Part shown: positions 21,716 to 31,975 of the stretch, piece after piece
Layout of the letters: every line of letters begins with the position of its first letter
Numbering within the stretch: the stretch's first letter is position 1
Assembly (NCBI GenBank): GCA_025667525.1
Contig: JANFOE010000585.1
Coordinates: 186,001 to 250,000 of the forward strand
DNA: 64,000 nt
Reading direction: 5' to 3'
From: Glebionis coronaria
Taxonomy: Eukaryota; Streptophyta; Magnoliopsida; Asterales; Asteraceae
Position numbers and translations under genes: made by a program
Notes under the pieces: model-generated
Seen by the model: the letters and a program-made list of their open reading frames with translations, nothing else
Told to the model about the DNA's origin: nothing
Databases searched by the model: none

Positions 21716-22123
21716 TGGCAAGTTTTCTTTTTGGTTTTTCCTTTTAAGTTTTTATCTTTTATTTTCAAGTTTTATTTTTTTCCCGCCTTTTCCTTTATGT
21801 GCACTTTTATTTGCTTTCCTTTTATTCAAGTTTAATTTAGTGTCATTTACTTTATTTACCTTTCATTTACTTTTTGTTAAGTTTTAATTCTACGTCCTTT
21901 CATTTCTCGTCATTTAATTTTAAAGATTTAAATATCGCACCATTTACATTTTAACTTGTTTTAACTTCTCGTCATTTATCATTAAGTCTTGCTCATTTAT
22001 TTTCCAAAACCAAAAATATTTGTTTCACCAAGAACAACTAATCTCACACAATTAACCGGAAATCAATTCGAAGAGATACCGAGAACGAACTTTTCAACGA
22101 GTAAAAAAATTTCGAAATTAAAA

Positions 22124-22139
22124 TGGCGCCGCTGCCGGC
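22124..22139 (+). other. Primer binding site, Athila/Tat type
   Basis: TGGCGCCGCTGCCGGC follows the LTR end after three A residues. This form, TGGCGCCG.TGCCGG, is usual in plant Athila and related Ty3 elements. Confidence 0.88.
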
Positions 22140-22280
22140 TCTTTTCGTGAAGATCGAAGGTTTTTTGTGAGTGACGCGTTGGATTTTGGGATCCGTTCAC
22201 TTGTGAACGTTATTTTTCGTATTCAAAAATTTTCAAACATCCAAAAACATTGAAAAATCATAAAAAGCATTTCTTTTTCA

Positions 22281-23969
22281 ATGTTTTGCACCAAAAATAT
22301 TCTTCTTGCTTATCTATCTTTCTTTATGGATTTTTATATTCATTGCGTCCGGTGTGGGAAACATTTATCTGAGAACAACTCTTGTCAATGGTGTACATGT
22401 GAGCGGTGCGGAAATGATATCGACTACACACAATTCGGATTTTGTCCCTTGTGCAACTCGACTAATTCACTCTTTTTGAACCCACCTCCTGTTCCCCCGT
22501 GCATCTATTGTGGAAGCGATTCTCATTGGCATGTTTCGTGCCCGGTTCGATACCCGTATGGACACGGGCAAGAAACGGGGTACAATTATGACAATGATAA
22601 TAGCTATCCACAAGAGGTACTTGATTTTTCTCCATACCCGGTTTGCAACAACTGTGGGGGTTCTCACGATACCTATTATTGTCAACCACTGAATTGTTAT
22701 GAGCCAAATCCGTGTCCTCAGTTTTCTTCACCTATGGATTATTATGAACCAAACCCGGTTTCTAATTATTCTCAACCGATGAACAACTATGAGCCACAAC
22801 CTTGCTATAATTCAAGTTTTCAACACTTTGAGCCCCCACATCACACCCTCAATCATCAATCCTCTCAGCAAATTAATCTTGACCCACAACTCACTACCTT
22901 GAATGAAGAAACACACTCCATTGTTTTGCAACTTCAAGAGGCCGTTGTTTTGTTTAAAGAACTTAGGGACGAGGAAAAGCGACTGCAACAAGAGCAAGTA
23001 TCTAATCTTAGTGATTATACCCCTCCGCTTGTGCGTCAATACTATTATGATGATGATGACGATGATGCTGTATGCACTTGCAACTCATCTTCTGAAGTTG
23101 CTGCTCCTACTCTCGATGTTCCTACTGCGTCTAAGGATCTAGATTCGTTGCATGAGCTTAGTGATGTTGGTCTCGACAAAGTATTGGATGATGAGGTTTG
23201 TGACTTACCTGCTATGGAGCCTGAGGACGACGTTGTTCTTACGGACGAGGTCGATCCTAGTGATGTCGATTCTTCTCTCTGCTATGAGAATTTCACTTTT
23301 GCAATTTCTCAATCTCCACCGGGAGATGCAGACGATGACGATTTATTCTCTCCGGTTTACGAGCAGTTCACCGATGAACATGATCTTGTGGATGAGGTGG
23401 AAGACGTGCTTCTTCGCGATGGATTACGGAAAGTGCACCTTCTTATTGCTCAAATCGAAGCGTTGAATTCTCCTTCTCTTTCCAAGTCTTTACCCCCATC
23501 TATTCCTCCCGTTGAAGATAATGACCCATTGCTGGAAGAAATCGATATCCACTCCATCCCTCCAGGTATTGATGATTCTGACACGGAGGGGGACATTATT
23601 TTTGATAATTTGCTGCAGGAAAGTATTGACCCAAGTCCCCCTCCCGAGCACATTTCATCCTCTCCTTTAGCCACCATCACGGAGGATGAGTGCTTTGACC
23701 CGGGAGGTGACATTGATTATGCTTTAATTGATAACAATACGGCTTTGCCGCTTGCTCAGCATCTATTGTCTTTGGGGGAGGACAATGTGCTTACTATACC
23801 CAACCCACCTCCCGTGGATCTTGAATTCACATACTATACGTATGTTGAAAGGACCTTTCTCCCTTTCAAGACTTATTCCCCCGCCTCTCCTCTGTTGATG
23901 TCAACCAGGAACGAGGACAAGGTCTTTGATCCCAGTATCACATTCGAGGCTTCCCCATGTACCATTTAA
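22281..23969 (+). CDS. Intact retroelement ORF: tandem zinc motifs plus acidic tail
   Basis: The frame encodes 562 codons, or 547 from the Met at 22326, which may be the real start because it directly precedes the first zinc cluster. Residues 20-60 hold four CxxC-type pairs (CVRCG, CQWCTCERCG, CPLCN) resembling zinc ribbons. A canonical knuckle CIYCGSDSHWHVSC (C-x2-C-x4-H-x4-C) follows near residue 75, then CNNCGGSHDTYYC (one residue shorter) near 120. Next come YEPNP/NYEPQP repeats (135-180), a short helical Gln/Glu-rich segment (about 215-240), and a strongly acidic Asp/Glu/Ser/Pro tail including LRKVHLLIAQIEALN and NEDKVFDPSI. It has no RT or protease motif. From memory, similar uncharacterised proteins occur in Asteraceae retroelements. 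Gag-like RNA binding is inferred from the knuckles; the tail's role is unknown. Confidence 0.8.
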   Translation: MFCTKNILLAYLSFFMDFYIHCVRCGKHLSENNSCQWCTCERCGNDIDYTQFGFCPLCNSTNSLFLNPPPVPPCIYCGSDSHWHVSCPVRYPYGHGQETGYNYDNDNSYPQEVLDFSPYPVCNNCGGSHDTYYCQPLNCYEPNPCPQFSSPMDYYEPNPVSNYSQPMNNYEPQPCYNSSFQHFEPPHHTLNHQSSQQINLDPQLTTLNEETHSIVLQLQEAVVLFKELRDEEKRLQQEQVSNLSDYTPPLVRQYYYDDDDDDAVCTCNSSSEVAAPTLDVPTASKDLDSLHELSDVGLDKVLDDEVCDLPAMEPEDDVVLTDEVDPSDVDSSLCYENFTFAISQSPPGDADDDDLFSPVYEQFTDEHDLVDEVEDVLLRDGLRKVHLLIAQIEALNSPSLSKSLPPSIPPVEDNDPLLEEIDIHSIPPGIDDSDTEGDIIFDNLLQESIDPSPPPEHISSSPLATITEDECFDPGGDIDYALIDNNTALPLAQHLLSLGEDNVLTIPNPPPVDLEFTYYTYVERTFLPFKTYSPASPLLMSTRNEDKVFDPSITFEASPCTI

Positions 23970-25839
23970 TTCGGGGACGAGTCAGGCTCGTGACTCGGTC
24001 AACAAAAACAAGCACTTTTTGGGAGGCAACCCAATTATCTATCTTATTTCACCATAAGTGTAGGGGGAGCCCCGTGGTGTTTCTTGCTTTCTTTCTTATC
24101 ATGTGCAGGGATTAGAGCTTCAAAGACACACTCTTGAGGACTTTTGACGAACCGTGATTCCGTGTTCCCTTCTTCCCGGTTCTATCCTAAACTCTTTTCG
24201 ATTCACTATTTTATATTTCTCAATATTAAAATAGGAATCTCTTTAGTTGTCTCTTCCTTAACGAGATTTAAACAAAGTGCACAATGTCCTAAGTGTAGGG
24301 GAGTTTACTCCCACATGCTTAAACATTGAGGACAATGTTTATATTAAGTGTAGAGGGACTTCTATCGAAGTTAAGTGGCCTTTTCCTTGCATTTGTCCTC
24401 ATTTTAACCGGAAAATCAATTTTTCGACATTTTTCAAAATTTTTAATCTATTTTGGCCTAGTTGTAGTTCCCATTATTTTTGCTATTTTTCTCTTATTTT
24501 AATAAAATGGTTTTAGCAAGTTTAGATATCTTAGATATATTAGGCCCGTTGTGAATATTTTGACTCAACCCGAGTTTACTTATCCAAGTTCACTCTAGCT
24601 AGTATCCTTAACCATGTAGACCTTAATTGGTTTATTAGGCTAAGCATCCACGAGTCTCATTCCTTGAGATTTTAAATTGTGGAGAACGAGAAATGATAGA
24701 GTTGGTTACAAGTTTGGTATTCTCTCATTAACTTATGTGAGTTAATTATGATCTTTTTCTCCCATCACTTGCTAATAAATTATCTGCAATAAGTAAGGTC
24801 GTACGATTTGAAAAGTTACTTAGCTTCTAGCCCAAGATCGTTTAAAAGTTGCTCGGTAATGACGAGAGTTCATAGCCAAGGCATAACTTATGAAGCGGGG
24901 CGCGAAGATTGGCGAGTCCAAAAAGGCCCTAACAAGGCATGAGGATTCCATTTTATTGCTAAAGATCTAAGGTGATGTGAAAAGCTATATTCCCAAAGTC
25001 AATATGAAGGATCAAGACTCACGACGAAAAGCAATCAACTCCCATAAAGATCATGGAGAAGTCTATCCGAAAAGAGCCTAACAAGTTATGAGGATAAATA
25101 GATCCAAGTCCGAAAAGGAGGCGGATCGTTGTATCTCAAAATCCCAAATAGAGATTGAAGAAATAATCATGAAGTCGTGGTCAACAAAGTTGGAGTACCT
25201 CTCAAAAGTCTCCAAGTGAAGAAACTCTATGAACGATGAGAGGACCATTATCTCAAGCACGTCTCTCAAGATATGAAGTATGAAGTACATGCCAAATATC
25301 GGCCCGAGAAAGGTCTCAAATCGTGAACCAAGTTATGCCAAGATATGAACTTTTTGATATCCCGAGAAGCAGTTTTAAGAGATTTTGTCCTTTAGCTAAC
25401 TATTGATCAAATCGTCCTACTTTGCTTTCAGCTTAAATAAATTATCGAAATAAGTCAACAATGCATCCTCGTGATCATTCAAGACATCAATAAAACATAA
25501 GAGTTACCCATAGGAATAAGGGAGTTTAAGTGATTAATTGAACTGCATGAGTAAATGTTTGTTATGCTAACTTGTACTAACAATGATCTTGTTTTTAAGC
25601 TTGGCATGGGGAACATGAAACTTGAGGGTGATAAACATTCATGACACACAAGCCCTAATGTAAGTCTTAGATTTCTTTACATGTATCTTCCTTGATTGCA
25701 TCTTGTTATTTTCTATCTTTTTGATTTTCCTTAGTTGTTTAATAAAGGCCAAGGTAGGTTGATTATGATGGAAAGTGTAAACCATGCTTTATCACTGAGC
25801 ATTGCATGAGGGCATTGCAATGGTTAAGTGTAGGGGATT
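23970..25839 (+). other. Noncoding 3' internal region with repeated PPT-like motifs
   Basis: No credible ORF is present. The motif AAGTGTAGGGG or a close variant occurs at about 24055, 24293, 24345 and 25826. Only the last directly precedes the 3' LTR. ACATTGAGGACAATGT (about 24323-24338) is a perfect inverted repeat beside the second pair of motifs. Such AGTGTAGGGG tracts are PPT-like in Athila/Tat relatives. Confidence 0.7.
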
Positions 25840-27415
25840 TGATAGGTGTGAAAACACCCATCTTTTCTACCACTTAATTACATTAAAACGGGACCTAAAC
25901 GTATATTTTATGTCGTAAATGGCGGAATTATGCGTGGTTTGTGTTTTTATTGTGTTTCAGGGTCGAGAAGGTGAATAGTGGAGAAAACACGGCTTTCACG
26001 GGCTTTTATTGAAGAAAAAGACAAAAGACGAAGTCGAAAGATCAAAAGTGGAAAAAGAACGGAAGTCCAAGACCAATTCTGAAGATTTATCAAAGAAAAA
26101 GTCCAAAGACGAAAGTTTAATAAAGTCGAAGAACTCTGGTCTAATTTATGAAGAAAATTACAAGACGAGTTCAAAGAAATCCCGAGACGAAGTCTGAAAA
26201 GTCGAAGAATTTAAGAAGACTAAAAGAATGAAAGACTGAGGACCAAGAAAGAATGAAAGAAAGAGGAGGCCACCAACCACTCCCCTCTCCTATAAATACC
26301 ACCCTCACAACATGTGAGAGGGTTGGTTAGTTTTAGTTTTAGTTTTAGGATTAGATTAGGAGTAGGTAGTTTCTCTCTCTCTAGACTTATGCTTTCTCTC
26401 TCTAGATTAATTTGTGTTTAAACTTTTGTTATTGAATCCTTACTTTTTAATTAAGCTTTTCATTTATCATCTTCTTCCTTTCTTGTTTGATTTGTTCTTA
26501 TTCATCATTGTTCATGTTCTTGAGTTTTATTGATTTTGATCAATTGGGTTTAGATTGATTTGGTTAAGTTTGTTAGTTTTGATGATTTGTTTTGATTGAT
26601 TATTGTTAGTTGATGCTTATTGGTTGTTTTGGTTTAATCTTTTGTTTGATTTTGATTAATTTGAGGATCGATTGTTGTTACTGTACCTCCCTTATTCTTC
26701 GGTTTGATTAGTTTCTGTTACTGTATTTCCAGAAGTTCCGGATCAATGATCTTTCATTCGGAAGTCTTAAAAGTTCCGGGTGAAGGGTGTTTCGTTCGGA
26801 ACTTTGAAAGTTCTGGGTAAACATTCCTTCATTCGGAAGTTTAAGAAGTTCCGGGTAAAGGGCTTCATTCGGAAGTTTAAGAAGTTCCGGGTAAAGGGTG
26901 TTTCATTCGGAACTTTGAAAGTTCCGGGTAAACATTCCTTCTTTCGGAAGTTTAAGAACTTCCGGATCAAGGGCTTCATTCGGAAGTTTAAAACTTCCGA
27001 ATGAAGGTTTCTGGCAAGTTTTCTTTTTGGTTTTTCCTTTTAAGTTTTTATCTTTTATTTTCAAGTTTTATTTTTTTCCCGCCTTTTCCTTTATGTGCAC
27101 TTTTATTTGCTTTCCTTTTATTCAAGTTTAATTTAGTGTCATTTAATTTATTTACCTTTCATTTACTTTTTGTTAAGTTTTAATTCTACGTCCTTTCATT
27201 TCTCGTCATTTAATTTTAAAGATTTAAATATCGCACCGTTTACATTTTAAATTGTTTTAACTTCTCGTCATTTATCATTAAGTCTTGCTCATTTATTTTC
27301 CAAAACCAAAAATATTTGTTTCACCAAGAACATCTAATCTCACACAATTAACCGGAAATCAATTCGAAGAGATACCGAGAACGAACTTTTCAACGAGTAA
27401 AAAATTTCGAAATTA
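25840..27415 (+). repeat. 3' LTR of the orphan-ORF element
   Basis: This is 1,576 bp and about 99% identical to the 5' LTR. It has an extra CT in the CTCTCTCTAG run and about 15 scattered substitutions. TATA is at 26291-26298 and the inverted-repeat cluster at 26717-27008. Confidence 0.9.
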
Positions 27416-27630
27416 CAAAGCTTGTCACTTTTGATCCTTCTCTTGTCTTTTCTTCATCTTTAAGGCTTGATTTCACTTGTTTGCTCCAAATTTGTATCTT
27501 TGTTACCTAAACAAGCACAAACACAAAACATACCCCATAATACTGCTTTTATGTATAAAAATTAGGTATTTGCTTTGTGTTTAGGGTGATTGTGATATTA
27601 TTGATATGAGATTTTGCTCATATCAGGGTA

Positions 27631-28000
27631 CTACCTTGCGGATAATATTTACCTATAGTGGTCAGAGTTTATTAAATCATTCAATGTTTCACGCGATGAA
27701 AAAATACGTTTTGTATAACGTCACCAAAAAGGTGGCCTGAAATATATTGAAAGAGCATTTGGTGTCCTACAAGGAAGATGGCGTATTATTGCTCAACCAG
27801 CGCGTTCTTTTAGATCAACATGTTACGAAGAATCATGTACACGTGCATCATATTACATAACATGATTTTGAAAACTCAAGGGTTTGCGATATCTAAAGCT
27901 GTAGAAATGTACATCTGTCCACAACAAAATATATTAAGGACATAAGTCGAGCGATGTGTTATCCGTCAGAGAAAACAAAAATAATTTCGTGATAAATCAA
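27631..28000 (+). pseudogene. Harbinger DDE transposase, C-terminal part
   Basis: This resumes the frame interrupted at 19550: YLADNI, then IERAFGVLQGRWRIIAQPAR, with the third catalytic residue, Glu, at 27749-27751. Stops occur at TAG in IYL*W, TAA near 27710 and TGA near 27860. The remaining 3' sequence to about 28030 has only faint coding resemblance. With the left half it gives an almost complete DDE triad separated by 8 kb of inserted DNA. Confidence 0.85.
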
Positions 28001-28481
28001 CATATACAAGGCTTCAATGAGGCCTTATCGAGTATATGTGAGAATGTAATCAACCCCAAAGCCAGTGGTTTATATATTCTTGTGTGTTTTGTAATTTTCG
28101 TATTTTTTAGATTTTGTGTCGCATTTTAAATTTTGTATTCGCATTTTAATTTATGTATTTCTAAAATTTATTTGAATGAAACGAATTTAGATTTCTGTAA
28201 AAATGAAGAAAAATAAATTAAAGATAGTGTGTGAGGTCAAAGTGGAGAAGAAAGAGAAATATAATGACAAGAGGGTATTTTTATAGTTGTTTTGGTGTGA
28301 TACGACGCTGATGTGGCATCACTCGGACCAAAATGGAGAGGGGTTGCATCTCTACCATACGTAGAGCTCTAAAAGTCTATAGTGACGAAAACCCCAAAAC
28401 GTATAGCGGCGCATCTTATTTCGTGTTTGTCTTTCACAACTATTTAAATAATACTAAATTATTATGACAATAAAAAAATAA
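28000..28481. other. Harbinger 3' flank and spacer
   Basis: The AT-rich tail of the Harbinger relic ends near 28370 with GAGAGGGGTTGCATCTCTACC and GTAGAGCTCTAA. About 100 bases of unassigned sequence follow, up to the TSD of the Mutator-like element (28473-28481, AAAAAATAA). Confidence 0.5.
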
Positions 28482-28794
28482 GAGAAGGGTTATACTGGAT
28501 ACCTTGTATCCCTTGGATTCAAGGGGACCAATCCCCACCTTCTATCTACCAAAAAATCAACAACCTAGATTAAATCTTATTTTTTAATTAAAAAAAGCGG
28601 AGGGGTTTTTCGTCATTTTAAACCCACCCACCTCCCAATAAATCTCACCTCCGTCTCTTTCTCAGATCTAACACAAAACACACACAAAAACACACACATA
28701 AGCTTATTCAATAATCATCTCGATCCAAAACACATACTAAAACACACACAAATAAAAAATCATTAACAAATCGCGTTAAAAATTAAAGAAAAAG

Positions 28795-29273
28795 ATGTCG
28801 ATGCTATTGAAGAACAAATCACCAGGTTATATATATCATCATCATTTATATCTTTTTTTAGCTTATTTGATGTAAATAAGCTTATTTTGATATGATTATG
28901 GATGTGTTTGCTTTTTTATTAGATGATTAATGGGATAAGCTTATAAATTATCATCATTTTTATTTTGATGAATTATAAGCTAACTTATTAGCTTATTTTC
29001 ATGAATTATAAGATTTTATGGCTTAATCTCACTAAACAAATTTAGTGTGACCTGTTAGTGAAATATCATATATGATATATTTTATCATATATGATGTAAG
29101 CTAAAATATCATATATGATAAAATATATCATATATGATTATGCGCTTGAAAATTGAATTAAATCTTCTTCTCTGTGTAGAGAAGGCTGTTTACAAGGAAT
29201 GTTGAACATTACAAGCATCCAAAAGGCCAAGAAGCTTAATGAAGAAGCTCGTGAATTTTTATTTTACGTTTAA
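28795..29273 (+). CDS. Possible 40-residue two-exon ORF captured in the MULE
   Basis: ATG at 28795 follows a CA-rich, 5'-UTR-like stretch. Exon 1 (28795-28825) ends CCAG before GTTATATA. A pyrimidine-rich tract ending TGTGTAGAG offers two AG acceptors. Using the second, exon 2 (29182-29273) joins in frame and encodes a lysine/glutamate-rich C-terminus (SIQKAKKLNEEAREF) ending at TAA 29271-29273; total 123 nt including the stop. The first AG gives a stop after 18 residues. The downstream sequence resembles a 3' UTR. I do not recognise the protein. If real it would be a Pack-MULE-type captured host fragment, and it could equally be chance. Confidence 0.3.
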
Positions 29274-30130
29274 AATGTATTGTTTGTTTTTTTTCTTGTA
29301 ATCTCCTAATGGAGTTTTTACGTAGATGGACGATTTTGTAATCTATTGGTATCTTGTACAATGTCTTGTTAATATGGTTTAACTTTCTTGGTATTATGTC
29401 ATGATGATTTTGATGAATTAAGCCATATACGATAATGCACTATCATATATGATAATGCATTATCATATATGATACACAAGAAAAACTTGCGTATATTAAA
29501 CAAAGAATCTGATGAATTCATGATTACAACAAAGAGTATGCACAAGTAATAATTAAACACTTGTTCATAACTAAAAAATGTACTTATGAACATAATCATA
29601 TATGATAATTCAAACAAAACATAAGCTAATGTAAAATCATATATGATACACATCTGATATCATATATGATAACCATTTGTACAAAATCAAAAGATGTAAA
29701 CAACATTATTATTAAAACTACTCTTCTTTTTCAACAATAAACTATTGTTAAAACAGATTATCAACTGATGAATTCATGAACAACGCCTTCTCCGTCTTGA
29801 TCCTTATAACATATCCGTGCACATCCTCTTGTTATAATCAACATCCCTCTCTGCTTTGCTCTAAATCGGGCAATCACACAACCTCTGTCTGACTGCATTA
29901 ATAAAAGATAGAAAACAACATATTATGCAAAATTTAAACACCAAAAAGAATTACTCATATATATATGATAGAAGGCTGGTTTCAAGAGTTTATACAGATT
30001 TTCTGAAAAATACTCATACAAAATCTGTTTTTCTTATGGTTTGTTTGATATATCATATATGATAGTTATATCATATATGATAACTGATGATATATCATAT
30101 ATGATATATAACTATCATATATGATATATC
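29060..30130. repeat. Dispersed ATCATATATGAT palindrome inside the MULE
   Basis: The 12-bp palindrome occurs at least 13 times (for example about 29068, 29086, 29107, 29127, 29441, 29463, 29597, 29637, 29660, 30052, 30070, 30092, 30114). Pairs lie close enough to form larger hairpins, and the intron of the candidate small ORF contains four. Confidence 0.85.
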
Positions 30131-30849
30131 AAGCTTATTACAGCCCACATCAGTAAACTTAATTTAACTTACATAAAATACCTTATTATTTGTCAAAATA
30201 AGTTAAGAAGCTAGCTTATTCATAACTCTCATATAATTAGTAAGATTATTCACACAACTCCTATCTAATTAACAAAATTATTCATAACTCTCATCTAATT
30301 CAAAATCTTATTCAAAAAAATAAGCTTACTCAAATAAATCATATAATTAAAAGCTAATTAAAATAATTTGATCAAAATAAGAACAATCAATTGGAAGAAT
30401 TCGAACAAATAAGAACTATTAATAAGAATATTTCGTTCAAAATAAGCTGATGACAATAAACTAATAAGCTTATTAAAAATCAAATAAGCTAAAAAAATAA
30501 GAATATATTATGAGAATACAAACCTGATATGAATTCGTGTTAATTAATCGATTTGTGATGGATTAATGATGATGTTCGTGATGGATTTGTGATTATACGC
30601 TTCAATTTAGAGAGAGAGAAAGTAGATCGGGAGGTAGAGAGAGAAGTGATGTTACGGTGTGTGTTTTTTTATGAGAAATAATGGATAAAATGATTTATAT
30701 AGTGGCAGGTGAAATGACGAAAATACCCCTGCAGTATAAAATAAGGATTTAATCTCAGCCATTATATGGTAGAGAGATGGAGGGTGAGGATGAGTCCCCT
30801 CATATCTTAGATAAATTTGATATCCAAATGAACTTAAATCAAAAAATAA

Positions 30850-31535
30850 AAACTATTACACCTTTAAATAAAACTCAAGTATCTTCCAAAAAAACCTATT
30901 TTAACCCACACGTCTCACATAAACGTTTTTCACGTTCCTTTTTCCCATCACCTACAACTTCCACCTGGGTTTCCTCTCATTATACTACGACTCACTCTTT
31001 CAAACTTCCACTTGTATTCCCCTTCTACCAAACTTTAGTTACTGGTATATAACCTGCGTTTTTGGGATTTTTCATTACAACTGAAAAAAATTGTAGTTTT
31101 ATGCTAGATCCAGATCTATACCACTACCCTTCGATGTTGTGCGCAACATTGGTGATCGGCTGATGAGGTTGAGTATTTTAGGTGGGTGGTTTGTTTTCTC
31201 AGTTACCATTTGCTTCTGAGGGTTTTATATCATCATTAAGATACGGATAGATAGACGAGGTTAATATTTGGGATTTGATTTTGCGGTTCTTTTTGCTGTA
31301 ATGTACAATAAAAAAATTAAGGTACACAATCTATGTGTATTAACTAACTGGGGTTTTTATTCACGTGATGTTAATTTAGAGATGTTCTTGAATGATATAA
31401 TGAATGCATTATTAGAATAAATTAGGGTTGCTCCTTTATTTTGATATAGGCTAAAATCATAAATTTTGAGTTTATTGTTTTTTTGGCATTGTATGTTGCT
31501 GTTGGTGCTTGCAGCTTAGGGTTTTATTGGCTTTT
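30850..31535. other. Unassigned spacer between MULE and Harbinger element
   Basis: There is no recognisable coding. A TATA-like GGTATATAACC lies at about 31043 and modest GC patches follow, so this could be low-copy flanking DNA or the start of an unrecognised transcript. I cannot support a gene. Confidence 0.4.
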
Positions 31536-31538
31536 TTA

Positions 31539-31700
31539 CACTCTGTTCCCGAGTTTGATGAGGAAAGAAAAGAAAGAGTGTGGAAAGAAGAGGAAAGAAA
31601 AGAAAAGGAGAGGATAGATTACAATTTTATTTTTTTGTGTTCCCGAGTTGAAAAGGAAAGAAGAGACAACTCTTTCGTGTTCCCGAGTTGAAGAGAAAAG
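31539..31700. repeat. Left TIR and subterminal repeats of the Harbinger element
   Basis: Three direct copies of GTTCCCGAGTT, each followed by a GA/AAGAAAAG-rich purine tract, lie within about 160 bp of the left end. Subterminal copies of the TIR core are typical transposase or Myb-protein binding sites in this superfamily; binding here is inferred. Confidence 0.8.
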
Positions 31701-31975
31701 AAAAGAATATTAACAATTTTACTACTATACCCTTATAGCTAAGTAAATCTTCATTTAAAAACTCATGAAACTATGTATCCTCTTAACCATTTGAGTTACT
31801 GATGACTTTTTGGTCAAATGTAGTGCAACATTAGTTAGATAGGAAAATCAGCCACAAATGGACAAGTAGCTCTACGCATGATATTTTGTTTTATTACTAC
31901 TTTTATATGGAATGAGAGGATACCTAGTCATTGCCAATAATTTCATTGCATGATACAACCTTTTTATACATCAAG

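Larger units (their letters stand above)
20546..22120 (+). repeat. 5' LTR of the orphan-ORF element
   Basis: The LTR starts TGATAGGTGT. It contains the TATA box TATAAATA at 20997-21004 followed by an imperfect hairpin (CCCTCACA..TGTGAGAGGG, 21008-21028), pyrimidine-rich CTCTCTCTAG repeats (about 21076-21110), and an inverted-repeat cluster at 21421-21715. A low-complexity T-rich end precedes the PBS. Confidence 0.9.
20546..27415 (+). mobile_element. Non-autonomous Ty3-type LTR element with one orphan ORF
   Basis: Two near-identical LTRs (20546-22120, 25840-27415) flank 3.7 kb. There is an Athila/Tat-type PBS (TGGCGCCGCTGCCGGC at 22124) and a purine tract (GTAGGGGAT) before the 3' LTR. The flanks CAAGG (20541-20545) and CAAAG (27416-27420) look like a 5-bp TSD with one change. 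The internal region encodes a single intact 562-codon ORF with zinc knuckles and no protease, RT, RNase H or integrase. I counted about 15 substitutions and a few indels between LTRs, about 1%. The exact LTR 3' end is uncertain by 2 bp (..ATTA or ..ATTACA). Confidence 0.9.
19551..27625 (-). mobile_element. Solo LTR (minus), TSD GGGTA, itself interrupted
   Basis: The insertion is bounded by GGGTA at 19546-19550 and 27626-27630 and has TG..CA ends. Removing the 20546-27415 element leaves about 1.2 kb (19551-20545 plus 27416-27625). No PBS, PPT or coding is seen, so a solo LTR is the simplest reading. On the minus strand it starts with a perfect 9-bp hairpin (TGATATGAG/CTCATATCA, plus 27602-27625). 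A G-box CACGTG lies near 19878. Removing one GGGTA and the insert restores the Harbinger reading frame across the junction, which independently confirms the boundaries. Confidence 0.88.
18900..28372 (+). mobile_element. Decayed PIF/Harbinger element split by nested insertions
   Basis: Transposase coding lies on both sides of an 8.08 kb insertion (19551-27625). The right end of the Harbinger copy is probably near 28370, where the segment ending GTAGAGCTCTAA resembles plant Harbinger termini and could finish with a TAA target duplication. The left terminus was not found and 18900 is a nominal boundary. The transposase is degenerate, so this is an old relic that served as a target for a solo LTR and then a second element. 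Confidence 0.75.
28482..30840. mobile_element. Mutator-like DNA element (MULE) with long imperfect TIRs
   Basis: AAAAAATAA occurs at 28473-28481 and 30841-30849, a 9-bp TSD. The ends are inverted over about 140 bp at roughly 70% identity. Aligned words include GGATAxC, AGGGGACxxATCCxCACC, GATTAAATC, and GGGG..TTTTCGTCATTT. No transposase is present. The interior is AT-rich with many ATCATATATGAT palindromes and aataagct words. The 9-bp TSD and long TIRs fit Mutator-like elements. The A-rich TSD makes chance partly possible, but the TIR alignment starts exactly at both TSD edges. Confidence 0.75.

Noticed and set aside
29060..30130. CRISPR-like array of ATCATATATGAT
   Set aside because: Spacing is irregular, the word is a short AT palindrome and the organism is a plant.
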